64,000 nt of DNA from Myxococcales bacterium (GTDB lineage: Bacteria > Myxococcota > Bradymonadia > UBA7976 > UBA1532): contig JACKDM010000022.1 in the NCBI GenBank assembly GCA_020633515.1, positions 1 through 64,000 on the forward strand. The letters run 5' to 3'. The stretch's first letter is position 1. Each line of letters opens with the position of its first letter. This document shows, piece by piece, positions 52,692-61,008 of this stretch. The position numbers were made by a program, and so were the translations under genes. Below the pieces are notes generated by a model that was not told where the DNA came from, ran no database searches, and saw only the letters and a program-made list of their open reading frames with translations.

Positions 52692-53174
52692 TCACTCCAG
52701 CGATAGCACGGCGGCGCCGACGATCGAGCCGACGAGGAGCGCGCGATAGCACCAGCCGGTGAAGCCGCCGCCGGCTTCGAAGACCTCGACGCGGTCGATC
52801 GGCGCCGGCTGCGCGAGGCAGGCCGAGAGCGCGAGGCGGCCGTCCCACGCCGTCGCCGCGGCCTCGTAGCGCCGACGGAAGCGGCGCTCCATCGCCAGCA
52901 GCCAGGCGTCGAGGAACCAGAAGATCCCGACGCCGCCGAGGCCGAGCAGCGCCGCCGCGAAGGGCGCGTCGTCGCCGATCACTGCCAGCATCCCACCGGT
53001 GAAGGTGATCGCCCATCCCTTCATCATGAAGCCGAGCTGACTCAGCCGCCCGATGATGCCTTGCAGGTGGTCGAGGTGCATGCGCCGATCCTCGCGCTGC
53101 GCGGCGCTGAGCGTGTCAGCAGCCACCGCGCCCGCCGCCACCGCGCCCGCCGTCGCCGTCGTCTCTTCGGCCAT
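52692..53174 (-). CDS. Small membrane protein with three hydrophobic segments
   Basis: 160 residues from the ATG at 53174, chosen for the GGGAG upstream; the frame extends to 53279. Hydrophobic segments lie near residues 51-69, 71-96 and 140-156, with a charged middle (RRFRRRYEAAATAWDG). The arrangement of two close helices, a cytoplasmic helix pair and one late helix recalls small SLATT-type proteins found next to conflict genes, but the match is weak. It is divergent from the patatin gene with a 135-bp shared upstream region. Confidence 0.5.
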   Translation of the reverse strand: MAEETTATAGAVAAGAVAADTLSAAQREDRRMHLDHLQGIIGRLSQLGFMMKGWAITFTGGMLAVIGDDAPFAAALLGLGGVGIFWFLDAWLLAMERRFRRRYEAAATAWDGRLALSACLAQPAPIDRVEVFEAGGGFTGWCYRALLVGSIVGAAVLSLE

Positions 53175-53270
53175 CTCCCGCTCCCTCGTCTCGATCGAAG
53201 CCGCCATCATCGACCTCGCCGCCCGGCCGGTCAACGGCCGCGCCCGAGTGGACGCCCGCCGACCGCCCGC

Positions 53271-53276
53271 TACAAT
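53271..53276 (+). promoter_or_regulatory. Possible -10 element (TACAAT) of the patatin gene
   Basis: GCTACAAT, 33 bases before the ATG at 53310, is the best -10 match in the divergent gap. No clear -35 is seen 17 bases upstream. Confidence 0.45.
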
Positions 53277-53309
53277 CACGGCAGAAATACACAGTCACCG
53301 TAGTGACCC

Positions 53310-55166
53310 ATGAGCCACACCCGCGCCCGCCTCGAACGCCGCACCGCGCACGCGCTCAACGCCCTCCAGCAGAGCGCGCTCCTCGGCCGCGCCAGCCCCC
53401 ACCAGCTCATGCACCTCCTCGCCGGCGCCGACCTCGTCGCGCTCCGCGCCGGCGACGTGCTCTACCCCCGCGGCAGCGACGCCGAGGCCTGCCACGTCCT
53501 CATGGACGGCCGCCTCAGCGCCCGCGTGCCCCACGACGACGGCCGCGTCGCCCACGTCGCCGAGCTCAGCCCGGTCTGCCTCTTCGGCGAGACCGAGATG
53601 TTCACCGGCCGCCCCCACCCGGTCACCCTCGTCGCCACCACCGACGCCGCGTTGTTGCGGATCCGCTGGAGCAGCATCGACGCGCTCATGCGCCGCTCGG
53701 CCTCGTTCCGCCGCGCGCTGCAGATGACCGAGGCCGAGCACGCGCTCGTCGACGCGCTCACCGACGCCGAGCGCCACAGCGCCGAGCGCATCGTGCTGCT
53801 CTGCGAAGACCCCGCGCTCGCGCCCCGGCTGCTCGCCCGGCTCGGCGAGGCGATCGCGCTCGACTTCGACGACCGCGTCGCGCTGTTGCGGGTGCGCCCC
53901 GACGCGGCCGGGCCCGAGATCCAGCGGCGCGCCGAGCGCGGCCCGGTGACCGTCTTCGACGTCACCCCCGACGCCCACCTGCTCTACGACGCGCGCGCCT
54001 ACGCCCGGGTGGCGACCCGCTTCGACTACCTGCTCGTCGACACCAGCGAGGCCGGCGCCGAGGCCGCGACGCTGCACCGCGGCTACGCGCACAAGGTCCT
54101 CCGCCTCTACCGCCACCGCCCGCCCGAGCTCGGCATGATCCCCGCCGCCGCCGAGGTCATCGACGCCGTCTGCCTGCCCGACGACGGCTGGGGCCGCCCC
54201 CGCCCCGACCTGCCGCCGGCCGCGATCCGCCTCGCGACCTCGCCCGAGGCCATGGCCCGCGGCGCGAGCGTGCTCGTCATCGAAGAGGCCGCGCAGGCCG
54301 CGCTCTCCCGCTGGGCCCGCGGCGCGACCGACCGCAACGTCGGCCTCGCGCTCGGCGGCGGCGGCGCCTGGGGCTTCGCGCACGTCGCGCTCATCGAGGC
54401 GCTCGCCGCCGCCGAGGTCCCCCTCGACATGATCGCCGGCAGCAGCATCGGCGCGGTCGTCGGCGCCTTCTACTGCGTCGCCGGCCTCGACGGCCTGCGC
54501 CGCCTCGTCGCGCTCGGGCCGCGGCTGCGCCGGGTCGTGCTCGCCTCGATCATCGACTCCCGCCGCCTGCAACGCTTCGTCGCCGCCGAGCTCGGCCGCC
54601 CCTGGCTCGAAGACCTCGCGACCCCGCTCTTGCCGGTCACCACCGAGATCGCGCAGGGCCGCGGCGCGGTGCTGCGCGGGCTGCGGCTCGACGAGGGCGT
54701 GCGCGCGAGCGCCGCGTTCCCCGGCGCGATGACCCCCACCACCCGGCTGCTGCCCGACGGCGCCTTCACCCGCCTCGTCGACGGCGGCGTCTCGCAGACG
54801 GTGCCCGATCAAGCGCTCGTCGACGCCCGCATGGACTTCGTCATCGCCAGCAACGCCATCCCGCCGCCGCAGGTGATGCCGGTGCGCCGCCCGCTCCTGC
54901 CCGGCGGCGCCGGCCGCTGGCTGCACGAGTTCAACCCGCTCTGGCGCCTCGAAGACGCCGCGCGCTCGGCGTTCATCCTCATGCACCAGGCCGGCGAGCT
55001 CGACGCCAACTGCTCCGACGTCGTCTTCACCGCCGCCCACACCCGCCACATGCCGCTCGACTTCGACCACAGCGCCGCCGTCGTCGACGCCGCGCGCCCC
55101 TCGGCCGAGGCGCTCGCCGCCGAGATCGCGCGCCGCTGGCGGCTGCGGCGCGGCACCCGGGGCTGA
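53310..55166 (+). CDS. Patatin-like phospholipase with an N-terminal cyclic-nucleotide-binding domain
   Basis: 618 residues. A CAP_ED-type domain (about residues 18-130: GDVLYPRGSDAEACHVLMDGRL, then LFGETEMFTGRPHPVTLVA) is followed by a 190-residue helical or Rossmann-like middle part. The patatin domain starts at about 345 with the oxyanion loop GGGGAWGFAHV, Ser of GSSIG near residue 377 and Asp of DGG near residue 491. This is the layout of neuropathy-target-esterase-like bacterial lipases, which hydrolyse (lyso)phospholipids. The effector-binding Glu-Arg pair of true cAMP sites is not clear, so ligand binding is uncertain. Confidence 0.9.
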   Translation: MSHTRARLERRTAHALNALQQSALLGRASPHQLMHLLAGADLVALRAGDVLYPRGSDAEACHVLMDGRLSARVPHDDGRVAHVAELSPVCLFGETEMFTGRPHPVTLVATTDAALLRIRWSSIDALMRRSASFRRALQMTEAEHALVDALTDAERHSAERIVLLCEDPALAPRLLARLGEAIALDFDDRVALLRVRPDAAGPEIQRRAERGPVTVFDVTPDAHLLYDARAYARVATRFDYLLVDTSEAGAEAATLHRGYAHKVLRLYRHRPPELGMIPAAAEVIDAVCLPDDGWGRPRPDLPPAAIRLATSPEAMARGASVLVIEEAAQAALSRWARGATDRNVGLALGGGGAWGFAHVALIEALAAAEVPLDMIAGSSIGAVVGAFYCVAGLDGLRRLVALGPRLRRVVLASIIDSRRLQRFVAAELGRPWLEDLATPLLPVTTEIAQGRGAVLRGLRLDEGVRASAAFPGAMTPTTRLLPDGAFTRLVDGGVSQTVPDQALVDARMDFVIASNAIPPPQVMPVRRPLLPGGAGRWLHEFNPLWRLEDAARSAFILMHQAGELDANCSDVVFTAAHTRHMPLDFDHSAAVVDAARPSAEALAAEIARRWRLRRGTRG

Positions 55167-55173
55167 ACGCGAC

Positions 55174-55199
55174 GACCGGCGGCCGGCCGCGCCGCGGTC
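55174..55199 (+). terminator. GC-rich stem-loop after the patatin gene
   Basis: GACC and GCGGC pair with GCCGC and GGTC around a 7-base loop (one bulged G), starting eight bases after the stop codon. There is no following T-run, so it may be a processing or Rho-linked structure rather than a classical terminator. Confidence 0.35.
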
Positions 55200-55303
55200 C
55201 GGGGCGATACGGGGCGAGCTGCGCCCGTCGGTGGCATGGGCGCACGCGGCCGGTCGAGGTTGGCATCGGCGATGCAACCACCGACGAGCCATGCACGGCG
55301 CCC

Positions 55304-55335
55304 GATGACAAAAAGACAGCCGTGTCATCATGACA
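55304..55335. promoter_or_regulatory. Overlapping palindromes upstream of a lipoprotein gene, possible operator
   Basis: GATGACA (55304-55310) is mirrored by TGTCATC (55323-55329). The latter is also the left half of a perfect 13-bp palindrome TGTCATCATGACA (55323-55335) that runs straight into the AGGAG ribosome-binding site of the gene at 55347. A bound regulator would block translation initiation or transcription. Same ATGACA half-site as at 3768-3782. Confidence 0.45.
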
Positions 55336-55346
55336 GGAGAACACCC

Positions 55347-55835
55347 ATGAGCATCCTCCGCACCCTCGCCGTCGCCGCCCTCGCCGTCACCTGCGGCGTC
55401 GCCTGCACCGAACGCGACGACCGGGACGACCGCTACGAAGAGGCGATGGAGACCAACCGCGCCACCACCGAGCTCAACCGCAGCCCCACCGTGACGACCC
55501 CGGTGCAGACCGGCGATCGCATCGAGAATGACTTCGAGCGCGCCGGCGACCAGCTCGACCGCGCCGGCGATCGCATCGAGGCCGGCGCCGAGGACGCGCT
55601 GCGTGGCACCGACCGCGCCTTCGAGCGCGCCGGCGAGCGCCTCGACCGCGCCGGCGAGCGCATCGAGGCCGGCGCCGAAGAGGCGGGGCGTGACATCGAG
55701 CGCGGCCTCGACCGCGCCGGCGACGCCATCGATCGCGAGGCCGAAGAGGCCAACCGCGCCATGAAGCGCGGCCTCGATCGCACCGGTGATGCCATCGAGC
55801 GCGCCGGCGAGAACGTCAACGACGCCCTCGACTGA
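55347..55835 (+). CDS. Lipoprotein with amphipathic helical repeats
   Basis: 162 residues. AGGAG lies seven bases before the ATG. Lipobox GVAC (Cys20). After a polar stretch, residues 55-160 consist of near-repeats such as FERAGDQLDRAGDRIEAGAE and GERLDRAGERIEAGAEE, with an 11-residue periodicity typical of amphipathic helices in apolipoprotein-like or LEA-like proteins. The surface is strongly charged (Arg/Asp/Glu). A stress-protective or membrane-surface role is plausible. A palindrome overlaps its leader. Confidence 0.65.
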   Translation: MSILRTLAVAALAVTCGVACTERDDRDDRYEEAMETNRATTELNRSPTVTTPVQTGDRIENDFERAGDQLDRAGDRIEAGAEDALRGTDRAFERAGERLDRAGERIEAGAEEAGRDIERGLDRAGDAIDREAEEANRAMKRGLDRTGDAIERAGENVNDALD

Positions 55836-55841
55836 GCCGCG

Positions 55842-56354
55842 TCAGAAGCCTTCGATGTGGCGCACCAGCGCCCAGATCTGCTCGCGTGACAGCACCCCGC
55901 CCCAGGCCGGCATGGCCGGCGGGATGCCATCGGCGATGCGGGTGTAGAGCTTCGCCCGCATCGCGTCCCCACCCATCATGAACCCCATCGCCGCCATGCC
56001 ACCCCAGGCGCGCGGCGGCTTCTGGCCGCTCGCTTCATAGCGCCCGACCACCGCGGCCGGTGGCTGCCCGTCGAGGCCATGGCAGGCCGCGCACTGCGTC
56101 CGCCACACGACCGCGGCCTCGCGCGCGGTGAAGTCGTCGAGCGCGCCCTCGGGCGGCGGCCCCTCGCCCCCGGGCAGCGCCGCGTCGCGGGCGCGCGCTG
56201 CGTCGACGCTGATCGCGAGCACCTCGGCGCGGCGGGCGAACCACGTCTCACCGAGGTGCGGCTGCGCGTCGTCCGCGACGACCGCTTGCGGGGGGCCGCC
56301 GCAGCCGAGGGCGGACACGAGCGCGGCGAGGCAGACGAGGGACGATCGCTTCAT
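55842..56354 (-). CDS. Mono-haem c-type cytochrome
   Basis: 170 residues from the ATG at 56354. Exported through a signal sequence with a possible lipobox (SALGCG). The haem motif is CAACH near residue 88; a Met in the IPPAMPAWGG segment is the likely sixth ligand, as in class I cytochromes. An unusual Met-rich stretch (GGMAAMGFMMGGDAM) lies between them. No oxidase or dehydrogenase gene is adjacent, so its redox partner is unknown. The convergent gene ends 6 bp away. Confidence 0.85.
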   Translation of the reverse strand: MKRSSLVCLAALVSALGCGGPPQAVVADDAQPHLGETWFARRAEVLAISVDAARARDAALPGGEGPPPEGALDDFTAREAAVVWRTQCAACHGLDGQPPAAVVGRYEASGQKPPRAWGGMAAMGFMMGGDAMRAKLYTRIADGIPPAMPAWGGVLSREQIWALVRHIEGF

Positions 56355-56450
56355 GGTCGCGCAGATGCGCGGCGCCCGGCGCGGGTCGCGGCGCGCGATC
56401 GGGCACCACGACCCGCGATCCGGCCGCCGGGCTGCGCTATCATCGCCGCG

Positions 56451-57293
56451 ATGCACGACGAGTTCCTGTGGACCGACGCCGATCAAGCCGCGCTCGCCCG
56501 CGCCCGCGCGGCGCTCGACGCCGGCGACCTCACCGCGGCGCTGCTCGCCGTCGAGGGCGCCGACGCCGCCGCGATCGCCGCCACCCACCTCCGCCTCGCC
56601 GAGCTCGCCGCCGAGGTGCGCGCGCTCGCCGGCCCCGAGCGCGGCGCGCCCGAGCTGCAAGCCGCCGTGCTGCGCCACGTCCTCGTCGACCGCGCCGGGC
56701 TCTCCGGCGACACCGAGGGCTACTACCAGGCCGACAACTGCCACCTCTCCGCCGTCGTCACCCGCGGCCGCGGCATGCCGATCCTGCTCACCGCGGTGTG
56801 GATGATCGTCGGCGCCCGCGCCGGGGTCGCGGTCTGCGGCATCGGGCTCCCCGGCCACTTCGTCGCCCGCATCGGTCGCGCGCCCGGCCAGATCGTCGAC
56901 CCCTTCGCCCGCGGCCGCCCGCTCACCGAGCAGCACTGCCGCTCGATCGTGCGCCAGCTCACCGACGGCCGCGTCGAGTGGCGCGACGACTTCCTCGACG
57001 CGACCCGCATCCCCGACCTCGTCGCCCGCGTGCTGCGCAACCTCCAGATCTGCCACCAGAAGAGCGGCGACCACCGCGCGCTCTACCGCGCCGCGCGGCT
57101 CTGCGCCAAGCTCTACCCCGAGCGCGCGATGTACCAGCTCATCCACGCCCAGGTCGCCGAGCTGATCCAGGCGACGCCGATGGCGATGGCGCTCTACGCC
57201 GATGTCATCGATCGCTTCCCCGACGATGACATGGTCGAGCTCGCCCGCAAGCGCCTCGAAGCCTTGTCCGAGGCGCCGCCGCTCTTGCATTGA
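56451..57293 (+). CDS. SirB1-family transglutaminase-like protein with TPR end
   Basis: 280 residues. The central part (about 90-180: YYQADNCHLSAVVTRGRGMPILLTAVWM, then VCGIGLPGHFVARI and IVDPFARG) matches the SirB1/transglutaminase-like family, with His in the GLPGHF motif. The Cys of the transglutaminase triad is replaced by Ser or absent, as is usual in this family, so it may not be enzymatic. A TPR-like C-terminus (200-275) follows. A TATCAT box ends seven bases before the ATG, suggesting a leaderless transcript. Confidence 0.8.
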   Translation: MHDEFLWTDADQAALARARAALDAGDLTAALLAVEGADAAAIAATHLRLAELAAEVRALAGPERGAPELQAAVLRHVLVDRAGLSGDTEGYYQADNCHLSAVVTRGRGMPILLTAVWMIVGARAGVAVCGIGLPGHFVARIGRAPGQIVDPFARGRPLTEQHCRSIVRQLTDGRVEWRDDFLDATRIPDLVARVLRNLQICHQKSGDHRALYRAARLCAKLYPERAMYQLIHAQVAELIQATPMAMALYADVIDRFPDDDMVELARKRLEALSEAPPLLH

Positions 57294-57310
57294 AGTCATC
57301 GAAGCATCGA

Positions 57311-57344
57311 GTCATCGCCGGCGCCAGTCACCCGAGGCGATGAC
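57311..57344. terminator. Stem-loop in a convergent gene end
   Basis: GTCATCGCC (57311-57319) pairs with GGCGATGAC (57336-57344) around a 16-base loop; an alternative longer pairing joins GAAGTCATCG (57292-57301) with CGATGACTTC (57339-57348). The structure lies just past the SirB1 gene and across the last codons of the minus-strand gene, where a bidirectional terminator would be expected. No T-run. Confidence 0.4.
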
Positions 57345-57668
57345 TTCGAGCCCGACGACCCGCTCGGCGTGCATGACATACGCCTCGGCGACGGTGCCAT
57401 CGGCGAGCGCGACCTCGACGCGGGCGTAGTCTTCGCCCTCGTAGTCATCGAGCGCCGCGAGCACGGCGGCCGGCACCCGGTACACCTCGCCCACGACCGC
57501 GGTCGCGCCGCCGCGCGCGAGCGCGGGGAACCACTCGACGCGGTGCAGGGTGAAGACCGGCGCGGTCACCGCCGGGCCGATCCACTCGGCGCCGGCCATG
57601 AGCTGCGCGCCCCGCTCGCCGCGCAGCAGGGTGCCATAGACGAAGAGACGGACGGCGTCGGCAGACAT
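57312..57668 (-). CDS. Gamma-glutamylcyclotransferase-like protein
   Basis: 118 residues. The N-terminal substrate-binding motif VYGTLLRGE and the acidic segment LDDYEGEDYAR, which carries the catalytic Glu, are those of the GGCT-like fold. Family members cyclise gamma-glutamyl peptides or gamma-glutamylamines. The small size is normal for bacterial ones. The ATG is preceded at six bases by TATCCT, consistent with leaderless transcription. It is divergent from the SDR gene. Confidence 0.85.
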   Translation of the reverse strand: MSADAVRLFVYGTLLRGERGAQLMAGAEWIGPAVTAPVFTLHRVEWFPALARGGATAVVGEVYRVPAAVLAALDDYEGEDYARVEVALADGTVAEAYVMHAERVVGLEVIASGDWRRR

Positions 57669-57731
57669 GGCGTCAGGATAGCATCGACGCGCGCCTTGTC
57701 GACCCGCGCCGCATCGGGCACCCTGTCGGCC

Positions 57732-58493
57732 ATGCGCACCGCCCCTCGCACCGTGCTCGTCACCGGCGCCTCCCGCGGCATCGGCGCCGCCATCGCCCGC
57801 GCGCTCGCCGCCGACGGCCACCGCGTCGCCTGCGCCGCCCGCGCCGCCGCCCCGCTCGAAGCCTTCGCCGCCGAGATCGGCGCCCTCGCCGTGCCCTTCG
57901 ACGTCACCGACCGCCAAGCGCTCGCCCCCGCGCTCGCCCGCGTCGAGGCGGCGCTCGGGCCGGTCGAGGTGCTCGTCAGCAACGCCGGCATCTCGGGGAG
58001 CGCGCCGTTCGCCAAGGTCGCCGACGCCGACTGGGACGCGACGATCGAGGTCAACCTGAGCGCGGGCTTCCGCCTCGCGCGCGCGGTCGTGCCGGGCATG
58101 GTCGCGCGCGGCTTCGGGCGGGTGGTCTTCGTCGCGAGCAACGCCGGGCTCGCCGGTTATGCCTACACCGCGGCCTACTGCGCGGCGAAGCACGGGGTCG
58201 TCGGGCTGATGCGCTCGATGGCGGTCGAGCTCGCCCGCACCGGGGTCACCGTCAACGCGGTCTGCCCCGGCTTCGTCGAGACCGACATGGCGCGTGATGC
58301 CATCGCCCGGATCGCGGCGACGACCGGCCGCGACGCGGCCGAGGCGCGGGCGGCGCTCGAGCGGCTCAACCCGCAGCGGCGCTTGATTCAGCCCGAAGAG
58401 GTCGCGCACGCGGTGCGGGGGCTCGTCGACGACGCGGCGCGCGGGGTCAACGGGCAGGCGCTCGTCGTCGACGGCGGGCAGGTGATGGCATGA
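57732..58493 (+). CDS. Short-chain dehydrogenase/reductase (SDR), hydroxyacyl-CoA type
   Basis: 253 residues. Cofactor motif TGASRGIG (about residues 11-18), NAG strand motif (SNAGISG), catalytic Ser and YCAAK (Tyr-x3-Lys) and the PGFVETDM segment all match classical SDRs. Position as first gene of a four-gene operon with a RidA protein, a crotonase and an acyl-CoA dehydrogenase suggests a 3-hydroxyacyl-CoA dehydrogenase or similar role in CoA-ester breakdown. The stop overlaps the next ATG (ATGA). Confidence 0.88.
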   Translation: MRTAPRTVLVTGASRGIGAAIARALAADGHRVACAARAAAPLEAFAAEIGALAVPFDVTDRQALAPALARVEAALGPVEVLVSNAGISGSAPFAKVADADWDATIEVNLSAGFRLARAVVPGMVARGFGRVVFVASNAGLAGYAYTAAYCAAKHGVVGLMRSMAVELARTGVTVNAVCPGFVETDMARDAIARIAATTGRDAAEARAALERLNPQRRLIQPEEVAHAVRGLVDDAARGVNGQALVVDGGQVMA

Positions 58494-58933
58494 GAGATGG
58501 CATGAGCGATGGCATGAAGGGTGGCACCCCGCGCTTGATCCAGCCCGAGGGCTGGGCGCGGCCGCGCGGCTACAGCAACGGCGTCGTCGCCTCGGGCCGC
58601 GTCCTCACGATCGGCGGCCAGATCGGGTGGAACGCGGCGCAGGTCTTCGAGCGGCACGACTTCGTCGGGCAGTTCGACCAGGCGCTCGCCAACGTGCGCG
58701 CGGTCGTCGACGCCGCCGGCGCGCGGCCCGAAGACATCGTCTCGATGACGATCTATGTGACCGATCTCGACGCCTATCGGGAGAGCCTCGCCGCGCTCGG
58801 CCCGGTCTGGAAGCGCCACCTCGGCCGGGTCTATCCGGCGATGGCGCTCGTCGGGGTCGCAGGCCTCGTCGAGCCCGAGGCGCAGGTCGAGATCCAGGCG
58901 CTCGCGGTGATGCCAGACAGGGAGGAGACGTGA
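58490..58933 (+). CDS. ridA: RidA-family enamine/imine deaminase
   Basis: 147 residues. The first ATG overlaps the upstream stop, but three GATGGCATGA-like repeats at the start offer ATGs at 58490, 58502 and 58514, so the N-terminus is uncertain by eight residues. The fold landmarks SNGVVASGRVLTIGGQIGW and the trimer-forming VRAVVDAAGARPEDIVSMTIYVTD are clear. RidA proteins release ammonia from reactive enamines. Placement in a catabolic operon suggests the pathway makes an amino-substituted intermediate. The catalytic Arg expected near the C-terminus was not located with certainty. Confidence 0.85.
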   Translation: MRDGMSDGMKGGTPRLIQPEGWARPRGYSNGVVASGRVLTIGGQIGWNAAQVFERHDFVGQFDQALANVRAVVDAAGARPEDIVSMTIYVTDLDAYRESLAALGPVWKRHLGRVYPAMALVGVAGLVEPEAQVEIQALAVMPDREET

Positions 58934-59763
58934 AGCCAGAGCACTTCGAGTTCACCGTCGAGGGACAGGTCGGGGTCATCACGCTCAACCGCCCCGACCG
59001 GCTCAACGCGCTGACGTTCGCGAGCTACGAGGAGCTGCGGGACTTCTTCGTGCACCTCGACGGCCGCGATGACATCCGCGCGCTGGTGCTGACCGGCCGC
59101 GGGCGCGCGTTCTGCTCGGGCGGCGACGTCGAAGACATCATCGGTGAGCTCTTCGCGCGCGACATGAAGGGGCTGCTCGCGTTCACGCGGGTGACCGGGG
59201 CGCTGATCCGCAACATCCGCCGGGTGCGAAAGCCGGTGATCGCGGCGGTGAACGGCGTCGCGGTCGGCGCCGGCGCGGTGATGGCGCTCGCGTGCGACCT
59301 GCGGATCGCGGGGGAGAAGGCGCGCTTCGGCTTCATCTTCCCCCAGGTGGGGCTGTGCGGGGCCGACATGGGCGCGGCGTATCTGCTGCCGCGGGTGGTC
59401 GGGCTCGGGCACGCCTCGGCGCTGTTGTTCACCGGCGAGATCATCGGCGCGGCGCGGGCGGCGCAGATCGGGCTCGCCAACGAGGTGGTCGCGACCGACG
59501 AGGTGCTGCCGCGGGCGATGGCGCTCGCGCAGCAGCTCGCGCGGGGGCCGGCGTTCGCGCACGCGATGACCAAGCAGATGATCGAGGACGAGGCGCACCT
59601 CTCGCTCGAAGCGGCGATCGAGGCCGAGGCGCAGGCGCAGGCGATCTGCATGGCGCACCCGGACTTCCGCGCGGCCTACGACGCCTGGGTCGAGAAGCGG
59701 CCGCCGCGCTTCGAGGGGCTCGCGCCCGATGGCAGCGATGGCAGCGATGGGAGCGGCGCGTGA
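58930..59763 (+). CDS. Enoyl-CoA hydratase/isomerase (crotonase) family protein with altered active-site residues
   Basis: 277 residues, GTG start overlapping the RidA stop and preceded by GGAGGAG. The crotonase fold is plain (ITLNRPDRLNALTF, AFCSGGDVED oxyanion loop, AVNGVAVGAGAVMALACDLRIA). In hydratases two Glu residues do the chemistry; here the first lies in a segment reading FPQVGL (Gln) and the second position aligns with Ala. An Asp in CGADMGAAYLLPR is close by. The enzyme may therefore be an isomerase, ring hydrolase or similar rather than a hydratase. A Ser/Asp/Gly repeat ends the protein. Confidence 0.85.
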   Translation: MKPEHFEFTVEGQVGVITLNRPDRLNALTFASYEELRDFFVHLDGRDDIRALVLTGRGRAFCSGGDVEDIIGELFARDMKGLLAFTRVTGALIRNIRRVRKPVIAAVNGVAVGAGAVMALACDLRIAGEKARFGFIFPQVGLCGADMGAAYLLPRVVGLGHASALLFTGEIIGAARAAQIGLANEVVATDEVLPRAMALAQQLARGPAFAHAMTKQMIEDEAHLSLEAAIEAEAQAQAICMAHPDFRAAYDAWVEKRPPRFEGLAPDGSDGSDGSGA

Positions 59764-60935
59764 AGCCGAAGTCATCGGTCGACGACCTCGGTCTCTTCTT
59801 CGAGCCCTGGCATGAGGACGTCGCGCGGCGCGCGGCCGAGGTCGCCGCGGCGTGGACGCCCGCGCTCGACGCCGACGAGCGTGAGGCGACGCGGGCGGCG
59901 GCGAAGGCGCTCGCGGCGGCGGGGCTGCTCGCCTACTGCGTGCCCGAGGCGTTCGGCGGCGCGGCGGTGGGGCGCGCGGAGCAGCTCGACGCGCGGGCGC
60001 TGACGCTGATCCGCGAGGCGCTCGGGCAGGCCGACGGGCTCCTCGACACGGCGTTTGCGATGCAGGGGCTCGGGACCTATGCCATCACGCTCGCCGGGAG
60101 CGACGCGCAGAAGGCGCGCTACCTGCCGGGCACGATGCAGGGCGAGCGGCTCGGCGCGTTCTGCCTGACCGAGCCCGAGGCGGGCAGCGACGTCGCGTCG
60201 ATGCGATGCCATGCGCGGCGGGTCGCTGATGGGTATGTCATCGACGGCGAGAAGGTCTTCATCAGCAACGCCGGGGTCGCCGGGCAGTACGTGCTCTTCG
60301 CCACCGTCGACCCGAGCCTCGGGCGCAAAGGCATCACCGCGTTCGTCGTCGAGCCCGATGACGCCGGGCTCGCGATCGAGCCGATCGAGGTGATCGCGCC
60401 GCACCCGATCGGGCGGCTGCGCTTCGACGGCTGCGTGATCCCGGCCGAGCGGCGGCTCGGCGCCGAGGGCGAGGGGTTCGCGCTCGCGATGGCGACGCTC
60501 GATGTGTTTCGCACCACGGTCGGCGGCGCGGCGCTCGGCATGGCGCGGCGCGCGCTCGACGAGGCGATCGACCGGGCGCTCGCGCGGCGGCAGTTCGGGC
60601 GGCCGATCTTCGATCAGCAGCAGGTCGCGGCCTATCTCGCCGACTCGGCGACCGAGCTCGACGCGGCGCGGCTGCTGGTGTTTCGGGCGGCGTGGCTGCG
60701 CGACACGCGCGCGGGGCGGGTGAGCGCCGAGGTGGCGATGGGCAAGCTGTTCGCGACCGAGGCGGCGCAGCGCATCATCGACCGCGCCGTGCAGATCCAC
60801 GGCGGGCTCGGGGTGACGCGGGGCTCGGTGCCCGAGCGGCTGTATCGCGAGGTGCGGGCGCTGCGGATCTACGAGGGCACGAGCGAGATCCAGCGGGTCG
60901 TGATCGCGGCGGGGCTCCGGGCGGGGCGCTCCTGA
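59760..60935 (+). CDS. Acyl-CoA dehydrogenase
   Basis: 391 residues, GTG start overlapping the crotonase stop. Landmarks: [11 protein letters not shown] (flavin contact), [18 protein letters not shown], and the C-terminal [15 protein letters not shown] with the usual catalytic Glu of [17 protein letters not shown] motif completes the family fingerprint. It forms an FAD enzyme that oxidises acyl-CoA or aryl-CoA-derived rings with an electron-transfer flavoprotein. Last gene of the SDR-RidA-crotonase-ACAD operon. No CoA ligase or ETF gene is in the window. Confidence 0.93.
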   Translation: MKPKSSVDDLGLFFEPWHEDVARRAAEVAAAWTPALDADEREATRAAAKALAAAGLLAYCVPEAFGGAAVGRAEQLDARALTLIREALGQADGLLDTAFAMQGLGTYAITLAGSDAQKARYLPGTMQGERLGAFCLTEPEAGSDVASMRCHARRVADGYVIDGEKVFISNAGVAGQYVLFATVDPSLGRKGITAFVVEPDDAGLAIEPIEVIAPHPIGRLRFDGCVIPAERRLGAEGEGFALAMATLDVFRTTVGGAALGMARRALDEAIDRALARRQFGRPIFDQQQVAAYLADSATELDAARLLVFRAAWLRDTRAGRVSAEVAMGKLFATEAAQRIIDRAVQIHGGLGVTRGSVPERLYREVRALRIYEGTSEIQRVVIAAGLRAGRS

Positions 60936-61008
60936 CAAACCGCGCCTTTTCTCGGCTCGGAGCCTCATGCTAGCGTCCGCCCCGCTCGAATGGAGGAGGC
61001 TCTTGGTC

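Noticed and set aside
52692..53174. Assignment of the small membrane protein to a SLATT defence module
   Set aside because: Only the rough helix arrangement agrees, and no polymerase, nuclease or nucleotidyltransferase gene lies beside it.
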